64,000 nt of DNA from CAVOXO01 sp963700425 (GTDB lineage Bacteria > Actinomycetota > Acidimicrobiia > Acidimicrobiales > Microtrichaceae). The position numbers and the translations under genes were made by a program. Shown here piece after piece: positions 1 through 8,236 of the stretch; positions within the stretch are counted from its first letter, which is position 1; every line of letters begins with the position of its first letter. A model generated the notes under the pieces. It was not told the DNA's origin. It did no database searches and worked only from the letters and a program-made list of their open reading frames with translations. Location of the stretch: the NCBI GenBank assembly GCA_963700425.1, contig CAVOXO010000001.1:682001-746000 (forward strand), in the 5' to 3' direction.

Positions 1-268
1 CGTCGAGAAGCCCGGTCACGTCGTCGCCGAGCTCCCTGGATCCGTAGCGGCGCCCGGGAACAATCGTGTCGGGGTGGTACCCGCGGAGGTACGGGATGAT
101 GACGTGGTGGTCCGCGTCGGCCAGATGATCGGCGATCGAATGCCAGGACTGAGGCGTGTCGGGAAAGCCATGCAGGAGCACCACCGACGTCCGGTTCCCG
201 GCACCGATCTCGCGAAAGCGCCATGACTGGGCCGGGGTTCCGGCTGTGCGGTATCCGGTGTCGGTCAT
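1..268 (-). CDS. alpha/beta hydrolase (epoxide hydrolase/dehalogenase-like), 3' end outside window
   Basis: The first 89 residues of a minus-strand gene that runs off the left edge. They begin with ATG at 268 and contain LLHGFPDTPQSW, the HG-x-P oxyanion-hole loop after the first core strand of alpha/beta hydrolases of the epoxide hydrolase and haloalkane dehalogenase type, followed by a YLRGYHPD segment. The nucleophile elbow and the Asp/His of the triad lie outside the window, so the substrate cannot be judged. The gene is divergent from the HNH endonuclease gene, and the 390 bp between them is largely a pentanucleotide repeat. The fold call is good; the exact activity is open. Confidence 0.8.
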   Translation of the reverse strand, partial: MTDTGYRTAGTPAQSWRFREIGAGNRTSVVLLHGFPDTPQSWHSIADHLADADHHVIIPYLRGYHPDTIVPGRRYGSRELGDDVTGLLD

Positions 269-318
269 CGCCCCATCCTCTCATCGGCGCGCCGGCTCCG
301 ACGGTGTGATCTCCCCTG

Positions 319-445
319 CGGCGCGGCACGGCACGGCGCGGCACGGCACGGCGCGGCGCGGCACGGCACGGCACGGCACGGCGCGGCACGGCACGGCGCG
401 GCACGGCGCACGGCACGGCGCGGCACGGCACGGCGCGGCGCGCGG
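319..445. repeat. pentanucleotide tandem repeat (GCACG/GCGCG), about 25 units
   Basis: A run of five-base units alternating between GCACG-type and GCGCG-type, with at least one phase break near 405-412. It sits between the divergent hydrolase and HNH genes. Open frames across it translate to Ala/Arg/His repeats on both strands and are not genes. Slippage could make its length variable, and the assembly may misestimate the copy number. Confidence 0.9.
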
Positions 446-622
446 AGAGGCGGCGGCTGCGGGCGTGGGCGTGGACGCTCCGCCTTGTCGTCTCCGGAGC
501 GACCGTTCCCGGCGTGCTCGTCAACGGCGCGATCCCACTCCTGCCCCGCGGCAGCGGCGGCTGACGCGGGGATCAGACAGCCCTCCGGAAGGTACTGCAC
601 GACGACCCGACATCAAATTCAG

Positions 623-651
623 TTGTCGAACGAACATATGTTCGATACACT
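623..651 (+). promoter_or_regulatory. sigma70-type promoter of the HNH gene, probably leaderless
   Basis: TTGTCG at 623-628 and TACACT at 646-651 are separated by 17 bp, which is close to ideal for a housekeeping actinobacterial promoter. Transcription would start about seven bases downstream, at or next to the ATG at 659, so the mRNA is predicted to have no leader. The LexA-type box at 631-644 lies in the spacer. Confidence 0.7.
631..644. promoter_or_regulatory. LexA (SOS) operator
   Basis: CGAACATATGTTCG is a perfect 14-bp palindrome and matches the Gram-positive/mycobacterial LexA consensus CGAAC-N4-GTTCG at every fixed base. It lies between the -35 and -10 elements of the predicted promoter, where bound LexA would exclude RNA polymerase. 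Related DUF222-HNH (13E12) genes of mycobacteria are known members of the SOS regulon. Confidence 0.85.
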
Positions 652-658
652 GCCTGAC

Positions 659-2083
659 ATGGACCGGCCGACCGAACAGGGCGACGAGCCGCCGGCGAGC
701 GAGGAGCTGATGGAGCGCCTGGCGTCTGCGGTCGAGGGCGTCGTTCACCTCCTCGACCAACTGGATGTGGTTGACGATCAGCGTGAAGGGGGGCAGCAAG
801 AGAACGCCACCCTCGTTGTGCAGGGAGTACGGGCTCGCCATCGCGGAATCGTGTCGTCACGCCTCGGTCACGCAGGCGACCGCCTGGCCGTTCGCGCCGC
901 CGGCGAGCTGGCATCGACCCGGGGCTACATGCACGACGCCTCGTCGACACCCGCTCGATGGATGGAACGTCATCTCGGACTCCGACGGGGCGATGCACAG
1001 CGATTCGTGCGAGTGGCCCGACTGCTCGACGAGATGCCGGGTCTCGCCGCGCCGTTTGCCACCGGCGATGTGAGGCTGGCTCATCTCGACTCGATCGCCC
1101 GGATCGTTCCCGCACGCGTTCGAGGCGAGGAGCGGGCGGCGATGGTGAATGCGCTCGCCGAGTGTGAGGGCGAGTTGTCGAGCGCAGCGGCCAGGTCCTC
1201 GGTCCGGCAGTTCGAGAGGTTCTGTGACCGGGTTCGCGACCGCCTCGACGTCGATGGGCCGGCGGACCGGTCCGCGGAACCCTCGCAGGTGTGGCTGTCG
1301 CCCGGATTCGGGGGGCGATGGAACCTCAGCGGCGATCTGTCCGAGGACGACGGGGCGATGATGGCCGCGTTTCTCGAGGAGCGCACGCGGCGTGAACTCC
1401 TCGCTCGCTGCTCGTCGACGGACGGCGTGTCGCAGCCGGACGGTTCCGAACCAGCGGTCGTGATGTCGGAGGTCAGAGCGGCGGCTCTGTTGGGGCTGTG
1501 CCGCGACGGCGTGGGAGCGAAATCCGCGGGTCGGATCTGTCTCAACCTCCACATGGATCTCGACGACCTCCGCCAGGCGGGCGGGGATTCCCCGCGTGCC
1601 TCGACCGGTTCCGGAACCGACATCAGCGAGGAAACCCTCTGGGGCCTGATGGCCGATGCCGATGTGCGCCCGGTGTTCTGGGGCGAAGCCGAACCCCTGT
1701 CGTACGGACGGTCACGCCGTCTGGCACCCGAGGTGCTGCGACGGATTCTCGGACACCGGGATCGGGCGTGTTGTGTTCCTGGTTGTGGTGCTCCACCGGT
1801 GTGGCTCGACGCCCACCACGTGGTCCGGTGGAAGGACGGCGGAGTGACCGATCCCGCGAACATGGTTGGACCGTGCCGGTTCCACCATCGTGGGCATCAC
1901 CAGGGTCGTTGGCGTATCGAATCGACCGGGCCCGGGGGTGACACCGCGGTGTACCGACCCGACGGGACGCTCATCGACCCGGAGCCCGAGTGGTCGAGAT
2001 ACGCACGATCTCGAAATCCCTACCGGCGAGTGGTCCTCGATCGGCTCGCCGACGCCCGTCCCCCGCCGGTCGCGGTCACCTGA
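659..2083 (+). CDS. DUF222/13E12-family HNH endonuclease, SOS-controlled
   Basis: 474 residues. The N-terminal two thirds are the helical DUF222 region (typical stretches RAAGELASTRGYMHD and ARLLDEMPGLAAPF). The C-terminus carries the HNH nuclease core: CCVPGCGAPP, then LDAHHVVRWKDGG and the final CRFHHRGHH histidines that bind metal. The ATG at 659 is chosen because the promoter predicts transcription starting there; an in-frame ATG at 638 lies inside the LexA box and is less likely. Family members are DNA-damage-induced nucleases of unclear role, often in several copies per genome, and some are linked to mobile elements. No mobile-element ends are seen here. Confidence 0.9.
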   Translation: MDRPTEQGDEPPASEELMERLASAVEGVVHLLDQLDVVDDQREGGQQENATLVVQGVRARHRGIVSSRLGHAGDRLAVRAAGELASTRGYMHDASSTPARWMERHLGLRRGDAQRFVRVARLLDEMPGLAAPFATGDVRLAHLDSIARIVPARVRGEERAAMVNALAECEGELSSAAARSSVRQFERFCDRVRDRLDVDGPADRSAEPSQVWLSPGFGGRWNLSGDLSEDDGAMMAAFLEERTRRELLARCSSTDGVSQPDGSEPAVVMSEVRAAALLGLCRDGVGAKSAGRICLNLHMDLDDLRQAGGDSPRASTGSGTDISEETLWGLMADADVRPVFWGEAEPLSYGRSRRLAPEVLRRILGHRDRACCVPGCGAPPVWLDAHHVVRWKDGGVTDPANMVGPCRFHHRGHHQGRWRIESTGPGGDTAVYRPDGTLIDPEPEWSRYARSRNPYRRVVLDRLADARPPPVAVT

Positions 2084-2198
2084 TCCGGCCCTGAGTCCCT
2101 GACCGGTGCCGTCCGGCTCCGTCCGGTTCTGCCCTGTTCGCCCGGTTCAGGTCCGCGGAATCCTTCACTCAGCGTGTGTTTGGGTCGAATTGGATCTG

Positions 2199-2744
2199 AT
2201 GAGGGAATTCGTCAGCGCGAATGGGGGGAAGAGCCCCGCCGCGGCCGCGTCACGTCTGCGGTCCGCGCGACGAGCGCGACGAGCGCGACGCGCGCCCCGA
2301 GCCTCCCGCACCGGCGAACCGCGCCCAAGGAGAGTCGGAGAACGGGCGGCGGTATTGATCGAGTTCGCCCTGCTCATGCCGCTCCTCATGCTGCTGATCG
2401 TCGGGACTCTCGACTTCGGCTACATGATCAATCGCGACTCGCTCATCAACAGCGCCGCAAAGGAGGGAGCGCGGGAAGGAGCGTTGAATCCGGACGCGGC
2501 GGCGATCGAGGCTGTGGTTCGCTCGGATCTCGCCGATCTTGACCAGGCGTCGTTGACGGTCACGACAACGTGCCGCAAGCCCGATGACACGCCGTGTGTC
2601 ACCTTCAGTGGCGACGCCGACTCGGGTGGTGTCGTGATCGTCCGCGTCGACTTCGACTACGACTGGTTGAGTTTCGTGCCGCCGAGCATCGGCCTCGGTC
2701 CGACCAAGACGCTCACCAAGACCATCGAAATGCGGATCGAATGA
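2199..2744 (+). CDS. TadE-like pilus assembly/pseudopilin protein
   Basis: 181 residues. An Arg/Ala-rich cytoplasmic stretch (residues about 20-45, encoded by a short GCGCGAC-type repeat) precedes the TadE signature ERAAVLIEFALLMPLLMLL, a single membrane segment, and an extracytoplasmic domain with one probable disulphide pair (TTCRKPDDTPCV). TadE proteins are minor pseudopilins of Flp/Tad systems. The stop overlaps the start of the next gene (ATGA), so the two are translationally coupled. No clear ribosome site precedes this ATG, so the start is tentative. No Tad ATPase, platform protein or prepilin peptidase gene is in the window. Confidence 0.75.
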   Translation: MREFVSANGGKSPAAAASRLRSARRARRARRAPRASRTGEPRPRRVGERAAVLIEFALLMPLLMLLIVGTLDFGYMINRDSLINSAAKEGAREGALNPDAAAIEAVVRSDLADLDQASLTVTTTCRKPDDTPCVTFSGDADSGGVVIVRVDFDYDWLSFVPPSIGLGPTKTLTKTIEMRIE

Positions 2745-4180
2745 GCCGATTCCGGGTGCGCGCCGTGGGAGCGGGTGGCGAGAGGGGCGCCACGGTCGTT
2801 GTCGTCGCGATGGTGGGCGTGTTGCTGTTGGTCTTCGTGGCGTTGGCCGTCGACATCAGTTCACTGGTCAACGACAAACACGAGCTCCACGACTCCCTCG
2901 ACACGGCGGCGCACGCGGGGGCGTACAAACTTCCGAACGACCCCGCCGGCGCGAAAGCGGACGCATTGGCCTTCGCTCAGAACAACTTCCCGGATGCCCC
3001 GGTGCCGACGGTCGATCTCTGGTGCATCGTCGGCGCGTTGCCGGGGCCGGTCGTCGACCCCTCCCACATCCCCGAGACGTGTGATCCCGGTCCCGCGCCG
3101 TACGACGTGGCGAACTACCCGGGGCTCAGGTGCAACAGCTCGATCTGTGCGATCCCGTGTTCGGGGGACCCGGGAACGGCCTGCAACACGATCCGGGTTG
3201 CGAATCAGAAGGACGTCCCCTACGCGTTTGCACCGGTCATCGGAATCGATGACGGATCGACGGGGGTGCTGGTCTCCGCGGCGTGCCGGGGTGCATGCGG
3301 GAAGCCGGCCGACGATCCGATCGACATCGTGGTGGTTGCCGACCGCACGTCCAGCATGAGCGGCTACTACGGAACGCTCGGCGCGGGGATCAACGCGCTC
3401 CTCAGCACCCTGACGCCATCGGTCCACTCGGTCGCCCTCGGGACGATCTCGATGAGTTCCACGACGGCGCCTGCCGCCTGCCCGACAAGCCCCAACCCGT
3501 CGGTGATCGCGGGGAGTCTCTGGGATCCGACCGGAACATGGATTCCCGTCGGATTGAGTTCGGACTACCAGACCACCCCTGCCACCGATCCCGTGACGCT
3601 CGACACCAATTCAGCGCTGGTGAAGGGGGTTGACTGCATCTCCGCCGGCGACAGTTCGTCCACGGGGACGTGGCTCGCCGCCCCGATGGCGGCCGCCCAC
3701 CAGTACCTCATCGCGAACGGTCGGCCGGGATCCAAGAAGGTGATCATCTTCGAGACCGACGGCGAACCGAACGAGACCGACGTGAGCGTCGCCCCCTTCG
3801 GGAGTTCGATCGGCGATATCGCCTGCACCAATGCCCAGAGCGCGGCGAGCAACGCCAAGGACGCGGGGATCTTCGTCATCACGGTGGCCTTCCGGCTGCA
3901 GGGCACCCGTTGTGACGGCACCACGTCGGGGGGCTCGGCCACGGTGACCTCTGTGCTCGCCTCCATGGCCTCGGCCGATGCCGACGGAGTTCCGAGCGCA
4001 GATGACGGCGGTGGTGCCGGATCCGACTGCGACACCCCCGCGAAGGTGAGCGGAGAGAACGCCGATGGCGAGTACTTCTTCTGTACGTCCGACACGCCGA
4101 GTTCGTCGGATCTCGAGGCGATCTTCGAAACGGCGGCCCAGCAGATCGACAGCTCGGTCAAGTTGGTCCGACTTCCCTAG
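2741..4180 (+). CDS. TadG-like membrane protein with VWA domain
   Basis: 479 residues. A short basic N-terminus is followed by one membrane helix (VVVVAMVGVLLLVFVALAVD) and a TadG-type AAHAGAYKLP segment typical of Flp-pilus assembly proteins. From about residue 200 a von Willebrand A domain begins at DPIDIVVVADRTSSMSG, with the MIDAS site in the variant form D-R-T-S-S, and continues to ETDGEPNETD. Many cysteines in the exported part suggest disulphides. It overlaps the TadE-like gene by four bases. TadG/VWA proteins link a pilus or secreted matrix to the envelope in related systems; an adhesion role here is inferred. Confidence 0.75.
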   Translation: MSRFRVRAVGAGGERGATVVVVAMVGVLLLVFVALAVDISSLVNDKHELHDSLDTAAHAGAYKLPNDPAGAKADALAFAQNNFPDAPVPTVDLWCIVGALPGPVVDPSHIPETCDPGPAPYDVANYPGLRCNSSICAIPCSGDPGTACNTIRVANQKDVPYAFAPVIGIDDGSTGVLVSAACRGACGKPADDPIDIVVVADRTSSMSGYYGTLGAGINALLSTLTPSVHSVALGTISMSSTTAPAACPTSPNPSVIAGSLWDPTGTWIPVGLSSDYQTTPATDPVTLDTNSALVKGVDCISAGDSSSTGTWLAAPMAAAHQYLIANGRPGSKKVIIFETDGEPNETDVSVAPFGSSIGDIACTNAQSAASNAKDAGIFVITVAFRLQGTRCDGTTSGGSATVTSVLASMASADADGVPSADDGGGAGSDCDTPAKVSGENADGEYFFCTSDTPSSSDLEAIFETAAQQIDSSVKLVRLP

Positions 4181-4421
4181 CGCATCGCCGCAGGTGCCTC
4201 GGTGGTGGCGCGGCATCTCGACCGACCCCGGACCCACGTTGCTGGTGGAACGGCCGAGTCGCGGCGCGACCAGCGTGACGGCACCGACGACGACGCCCGC
4301 GAACGAGGGTGCCGAGGATGACTCGCTGTCGTCGAGGTTGGTTCGCACGGCATCAGGACCGTCGTCTGGGAATCCCTCGACGCCGGAATATCGACGGCAG
4401 GATTCATCCGGGCACCCGGGA

Positions 4422-4451
4422 ACCAGAAAGGCCCCGGATTTCTCCGGAGCC
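4422..4451 (-). terminator. intrinsic terminator downstream of tRNA-Lys
   Basis: Read on the minus strand, a 9-bp stem (GGCTCCGGA / TCCGGGGCC, one wobble) with a GAAA loop is followed by TTTCTGG. It lies about 20 bp after the CCA end of tRNA-Lys. The rest of 4181-4471 shows no convincing gene. Confidence 0.6.
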
Positions 4452-4471
4452 TGGCAGTGCACGGGTTTCGG

Positions 4472-4547
4472 TGGTGCGCCCCCTGGGACTTGAACCCAGA
4501 ACCTGCGGATTAAGAGTCCGATGCTCTGCCAATTGAGCTAGAGGCGC
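4472..4547 (-). tRNA. tRNA-Lys (anticodon CTT)
   Basis: Full cloverleaf on the minus strand: acceptor GCGCCTC pairs with GGGGCGC, D-arm AGCTCAATTGGCAGAGC, anticodon loop CTCTTAA giving CTT, T-arm GGGTTCAAGTCCC, discriminator A and an encoded CCA. A TATAGT-like -10 lies at 4560-4565 just upstream, so it may have its own promoter. Confidence 0.97.
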
Positions 4548-4578
4548 GTGAATCGACTGACTATACTGGCCGGCCGCC

Positions 4579-4598
4579 GGGTGGCCCGCAAGCCACCC
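4579..4598 (-). terminator. hairpin between tRNA-His and tRNA-Lys
   Basis: A perfect 7-bp inverted repeat, GGGTGGC ... GCCACCC with a 6-base loop, between the two tRNA genes. It has no T-run, so it may end tRNA-His transcription in the U-tract-free manner common in actinobacteria, or it may be a processing signal. Confidence 0.35.
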
Positions 4599-4610
4599 GA
4601 CCGCCGGGAA

Positions 4611-4688
4611 TGGGGTGAGTGAGGGGATTCGAACCCCCGACCTCCAGTACCACAAACTGGCGCTCTAACCAACTGAGCTACACCCACC
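4611..4688 (-). tRNA. tRNA-His (anticodon GTG)
   Basis: Minus strand. The acceptor GTGGGTG pairs with CACTCAC. An extra 5' G at 4688 faces C73, the identity mark of tRNA-His. The anticodon loop TTGTGGT gives GTG, and the T-arm is GGGGGTTCGAATCCCC. CCA is encoded. Confidence 0.97.
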
Positions 4689-4699
4689 AGGGCCGGCCG

Positions 4700-4729
4700 A
4701 TGATAGTGCCTTCGGCCGCAACCGTGACA
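4700..4729 (-). promoter_or_regulatory. probable promoter of tRNA-His
   Basis: On the minus strand TGTCAC (4729-4724) and TATCAT (4705-4700) are 18 bp apart. The predicted start is about five bases before the tRNA. Confidence 0.5.
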
Positions 4730-4780
4730 GTCGATTCGGCCCCGGGTGCACTCTGTCGCCGGCCTCGACATCGTCGATGT

Positions 4781-5462
4781 TCACGACGGTGATACGCCGG
4801 CCGTCAGCCGGGGGATCAGCGCTCGGCCAAGTGCCTCCATGGACGAGTACACGCCCTCGTTCGCGTCCACCAGCAGTTCGGCGGGGGTCAGACCGGCGTA
4901 CCCGAAAACCGACATGTCTGCGGCGACTCCTGCTGCCACCCCGGCGGGGCTGTCCTCGATGACCGCACACCGACCGGGTGCGACACCCAGGGTCGTCGCT
5001 GCCGCCAGGAACAGGTCCGGCGCAGGTTTCGGCCCGTCCACGTCCTGGGCCGAGAAGGTCAGCCCCTCGAAGTGGTGTCGCAGGCCGGCGTGGCGCTGGA
5101 GGGTCTCCACGCGCCGATGGTCGCCCGACGATGCCACGCAGAACGCCGCGCCCGTGGCGGCCACCGCGTCGATCAGGTCGACGACGCCCTCGACCGGATC
5201 CAGGCCCCTCTCGATCTCGGCGAACAGGCGGTGGTGGTACTCGTCCTCGAAGCCTGCCGGCAGGTCGATGCTCCTTCCCAGCGTCGTACTCGCGGACCGA
5301 CGACAGGGAGTGACCGAGGAACAACCGGGTGCACTCCGCCGGCGTGATGTCCACGCCGCATTCGGTCAGCAATTCGGCGTCGACCCGGGCCGCGATGGCC
5401 TCACTGTCGACGAGCACACCGTCGTTGTCGAAGATCACCAGGTCGAAGCTCGTCGCCGACAT
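4781..5462 (-). CDS. HAD-superfamily hydrolase (beta-phosphoglucomutase-like), one frame break
   Basis: About 227 residues if read through. The N-terminal part from ATG at 5462 has motif I, FDNDGVLVDSE, with the nucleophile Asp and the acid/base Asp. The C-terminal part has motif II (FCVASSG), the motif III Lys in DGPKPAPDLF, and motif IV VIEDSPAGVAAG. This is the usual HAD-IA layout of small phosphate-ester phosphatases or mutases. The reading frame breaks near 5280, between SVREYD and the frame giving TLGRSIDLPAGFEDEY. Both halves are intact family sequence, so a one-base error is likely. The substrate is unknown. Confidence 0.85.
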
Positions 5463-5577
5463 CCGTTCACCCTGGCAGGTTTCGACGCCGGGGATGTATC
5501 CATTGCCGCCGTACAGACGTCTAGAGGGATAGTGGTGCCGGTACGGCGCCTCGCAACGCCGAAAGAAAGGGCGCAAC

Positions 5578-5787
5578 ATGAAGACCAACGAGAGCCAGGC
5601 CGATCGGATCATCAGGGCCGTGGTGGCCGTCGTCGCGGCAATCCTTGCCGTGGTGGTCGGCCTCGGTTCGATCGGCGGGATCGCGCTGGCCGCCGTCGCC
5701 GTCATCATGGCCGTGACCGCAGCGGTCGGCACCTGTCCGATCTACTCACTTCTGGGCGTGTCGACCGGCCCGGGCGCGAAGGACTGA
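5578..5787 (+). CDS. DUF2892 (YgaP-type) small inner-membrane protein
   Basis: 69 residues with two membrane helices separated by a short GSIGG turn. The C-terminus TCPIYSLLGVST is the hallmark of the DUF2892 family, the membrane domain also found fused to rhodanese in YgaP. A GAAAGGG ribosome site precedes the ATG. The function is unknown; family members are often near sulphur or redox genes, which is not the case here. Confidence 0.85.
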   Translation: MKTNESQADRIIRAVVAVVAAILAVVVGLGSIGGIALAAVAVIMAVTAAVGTCPIYSLLGVSTGPGAKD

Positions 5788-5800
5788 GCCCGAACCGGTG

Positions 5801-5821
5801 CCGGGCCCGTCGGGGGCCCGG
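5801..5821 (+). terminator. strong hairpin after the DUF2892 gene
   Basis: A perfect 8-bp stem CCGGGCCC / GGGCCCGG with loop GTCGG, 14 bases after the stop and 15 bases before the next ATG. No T-run follows. It may act as a U-less terminator or shield the start of the sigma-factor mRNA. Confidence 0.5.
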
Positions 5822-5835
5822 TACCGTCCTGTCAC

Positions 5836-6642
5836 ATGACCGACGACGGCGCCTCGCTGCGCTCCGGAGATCCCGACGTCTGGTCGCGGATGGTGGCCGA
5901 CCAGACCGCCGGCCTCGTGGCGTTCGCCCGCACGTTGGGTGCCCGCGACGACGCCGAGGACCTCGTGCAGGAGGCCTTCCTGCGCGCCTACCGCTCCCGA
6001 GTCGACTTCCGTGGGGACGCCGCGCCCCTCACCTGGATCCGGCGAATCATCAGGAACCTCGTGATCGACCGGTTCCGTTCGACTCGGTCGACCGTCTCGC
6101 TCGATGAGGTCGACCGATCGTGGGCCGACGACGCGACCACGGTGGACGGCGATGTCGTCCTCGCGGCCGCGGACGATCGGGACCTGCTCTGGGACGCCCT
6201 GTCGCGTCTGCCCCATTCCCACCGCGGGGTCGTGGTGCTCCACGACATCGAGGAATGGACTCTTCCCGAGATCGCCGATCTGCTCGAGATCGGTCTCCCC
6301 GCCGCGAAGCAACGACTCCGTCGCGGCCGCATGGCGTTGGTGACGGCTCTGGCGGGGGAGAACCAGCGGCAGGAGCGGGCCATCGAGGTGCCGCTGCACT
6401 GTTGGGACGCCCGCCGCCACGTGTCGGCGTACCTCGACGGTGACCTCGATGCGGCCACCCGCGCCGCAGTGGAGGCGCACCTGGCCTCGTGTCCGACGTG
6501 TCCGCCGCTGGTGGCGTCCCTCGTCGGTGCCACCGACTCGCTCCGATCGCTCCGCGACAGCGACACCGTCGTCTCCCCCGATCTCGCCCAGCGGATCGTC
6601 GCCAGGCTCGACGAGGAGGGCGGCGCCCTCAGGTCGACGTGA
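5836..6642 (+). CDS. ECF sigma factor fused to a zinc-finger anti-sigma domain
   Basis: 268 residues. Sigma region 2 lies at about 22-90 (AEDLVQEAFLRAYRS, then a WIRRIIRNLVIDRFR helix for -10 recognition). Region 4 lies at about 115-165 (LPEIADLLEIGLPAAKQRLR, helix-turn-helix for -35 recognition). After a short linker comes a ZAS-type zinc-binding domain (about 185-225) with the H-x3-C-x2-C motif HLASCPTC and an upstream His. ECF factors and their zinc anti-sigmas are normally two genes, so a single chain could be self-inhibiting, with release by redox or zinc change. No frame break is seen at the join. The last bases overlap the end of the convergent hydrolase gene. Confidence 0.88.
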   Translation: MTDDGASLRSGDPDVWSRMVADQTAGLVAFARTLGARDDAEDLVQEAFLRAYRSRVDFRGDAAPLTWIRRIIRNLVIDRFRSTRSTVSLDEVDRSWADDATTVDGDVVLAAADDRDLLWDALSRLPHSHRGVVVLHDIEEWTLPEIADLLEIGLPAAKQRLRRGRMALVTALAGENQRQERAIEVPLHCWDARRHVSAYLDGDLDAATRAAVEAHLASCPTCPPLVASLVGATDSLRSLRDSDTVVSPDLAQRIVARLDEEGGALRST

Positions 6643-7496
6643 CGTGGTCCAGAGCGTCCAGCAGGGTGGGCACATAGGTCTCCGGCTGGGTCACGATCGC
6701 ATCGTGGGGCCCAGCGACCTCGAAGGATCGTGCGATCGGGATCGCGGCGGCGAGTCGTCTCTGTCCGTAGGTCAGAACGGTCCGGTCCTTCGACGTGATG
6801 ACCACCGCGGTCGGGACCTCGACGTCCCCGATCCACTTGGTCGAACTGAATCGCCCGACCGAACGCATCGAGCTGAGCAGACCGGCCGGGCTCACCTGTT
6901 CGAGCTCGGCACGGATCCAGTCGACGCGCTCCTCGCCGCGTATCCGACGATCCACGCGACGGCGAACGATGGCGTCGGCCGGTCCGCCGATCCTGTGGGC
7001 TGCGTGGGCGAGCGGGGTGTAGGCGCGATACCAGAGTTCCGAGATGGGTCCGCCCTGGAAATGCCGTGCCGTTGATGCCAGCACGAGTCCCGACACCCTG
7101 TGTGGGTGGCGCCGCCACACCAGCTGGGCCACTGCCCCTCCCATCGAGTAGCCGACCACGGTCGCCGTCTCGATGTCGAGAGCATCCATCACCGCGACCG
7201 TGTCGTCCGCGCAGTGGGTGAGCCTGACGATTCCGTTGTCCGGACGCAGACCGCGCCCGTGACCGCGGTGGTCGAACGCCACCACTCGGTAGCGATCCAC
7301 CAGGGCGGGGTACGCGGTGAACCAGTTCAGATCCGACGTCACCGACCAGCCGTGCAACAGGATCAGGGTCGGCCGATCGCGGCCGCCGCTGTCACGGACG
7401 AACAGCCGGCCGAGCGCGGGAAGCTCGATGTCCCGGCCGGGGGGGAGCCAGGGGGATGAGCGGTGGTCCGCTGTCCGAGCGTCGTTCTGAATACAT
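6629..7496 (-). CDS. alpha/beta hydrolase, start region uncertain
   Basis: The core is clear: LILLHGWS (oxyanion loop), FDHRGHGRG, the nucleophile elbow VVGYSMGGA (Gly-x-Ser-x-Gly), a lid with many Arg, VITSKDRTV (acid) and GPHDAIV (His). The frame containing the HGWS strand has no good start: a TTG at 7357 would cut off the strand, and no ATG or GTG precedes it. Removing one G from the seven-G run at 7439-7445 links it to an ATG at 7496, giving MYSERRSDSG..., so a homopolymer error is suspected. It is convergent with the sigma-factor gene. The substrate is unknown. Confidence 0.75.
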
Positions 7497-7605
7497 GAGT
7501 TGTCGGGAGGACGGAACCGGTTCGGGCTGGTGAGGAGGGGGAACAGACACCGTAGTGCCGGACGTCTGGGTGGAAGTGGGGGTGTTGCCTACGATGCAGC
7601 TTCTC

Positions 7606-7679
7606 GCCTCCGTAGCTCAGTTGGATAGAGCAGGGGACTTCTAATCCCAAGGTCGCAGGTTCGACTCCTGCCGGGGGCG
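7606..7679 (+). tRNA. tRNA-Arg (anticodon TCT)
   Basis: Acceptor GCCTCCG pairs with CGGGGGC (one wobble); D-arm AGCTCAGTTGGATAGAGC; anticodon loop CTTCTAA gives TCT; T-arm GCAGGTTCGACTCCTGC; discriminator G. CCA is not encoded. Confidence 0.97.
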
Positions 7680-8236
7680 CCGCTAGATACACGAATCTCG
7701 GTCGATTCTGACTCGTCGCCGATCGGCGAGATCCAACACTTCCAGCCCAGATCCAACATTGTCGTGTGTGCTCCCGGAGTCGTGGCACCGTGAAGCACCC
7801 CGGGTTTGGTGCACGCCAGCCAATCTGAGTCCAACGCCGCCAACGGGGGAGTACCCCGTGGCACCGAACGCCACAGGACGGGCCGAACCGGACCGCCACC
7901 GTGGGTCACGTTGACGAGGCAGCGCTTCGGTGTCCCGGACGTGTACCCGGGGCGCGGCACCGGGCAGCACTGAGCGGATGATTCGACGCCAAGCACGCTT
8001 CGGCGGAGACCGGAACCCCAGGATTCAGGGGCGGATGGGTGTCAGGCACTCACAGGCGCTTGAAGCACCCGAGATTGCAGGGCGGATGAGTTGTCGGCCC
8101 CCCTCAGGTCCTGACCCTCTGTTCGCCCGAGATGGATGCGAGAAAGGCAGCCGTCAGTGGCCGGCGCGGGGCAGCAGAGCGTTTCCGCGTCGACAGAAGG
8201 GGCGCCGACGGAGTTCCCGGGATCGGCCGGCGCGGC
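7680..8236. other. intergenic region after tRNA-Arg, no gene recognised
   Basis: 557 bp between tRNA-Arg and the end of the glycosyltransferase gene. Open frames here do not look like proteins. The words CAGATCCAACA-type (near 7730 and 7750) and GGGCGGATG-type (near 8030 and 8080) each occur twice, imperfectly. The 3' end of the tRNA is not repeated, so there is no direct evidence of an integrated element. Confidence 0.5.

Noticed and set aside
265..710. Ala/Arg/His repeat proteins on both strands over the pentanucleotide repeat
   Set aside because: They exist only because the repeat has no stops; there is no ribosome site and no conserved sequence.
4404..4771. Reverse-strand small proteins with AQLAEHRTLNPQVLGSSP-like text
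   Set aside because: They are translations of tRNA-Lys and tRNA-His.
7363..7899. Protein containing PAGVEPATLGLEVP
   Set aside because: It is an antisense translation of tRNA-Arg.
7606..8236. Integration site of a mobile element at tRNA-Arg
   Set aside because: No integrase gene and no repeat of the tRNA 3' end downstream.
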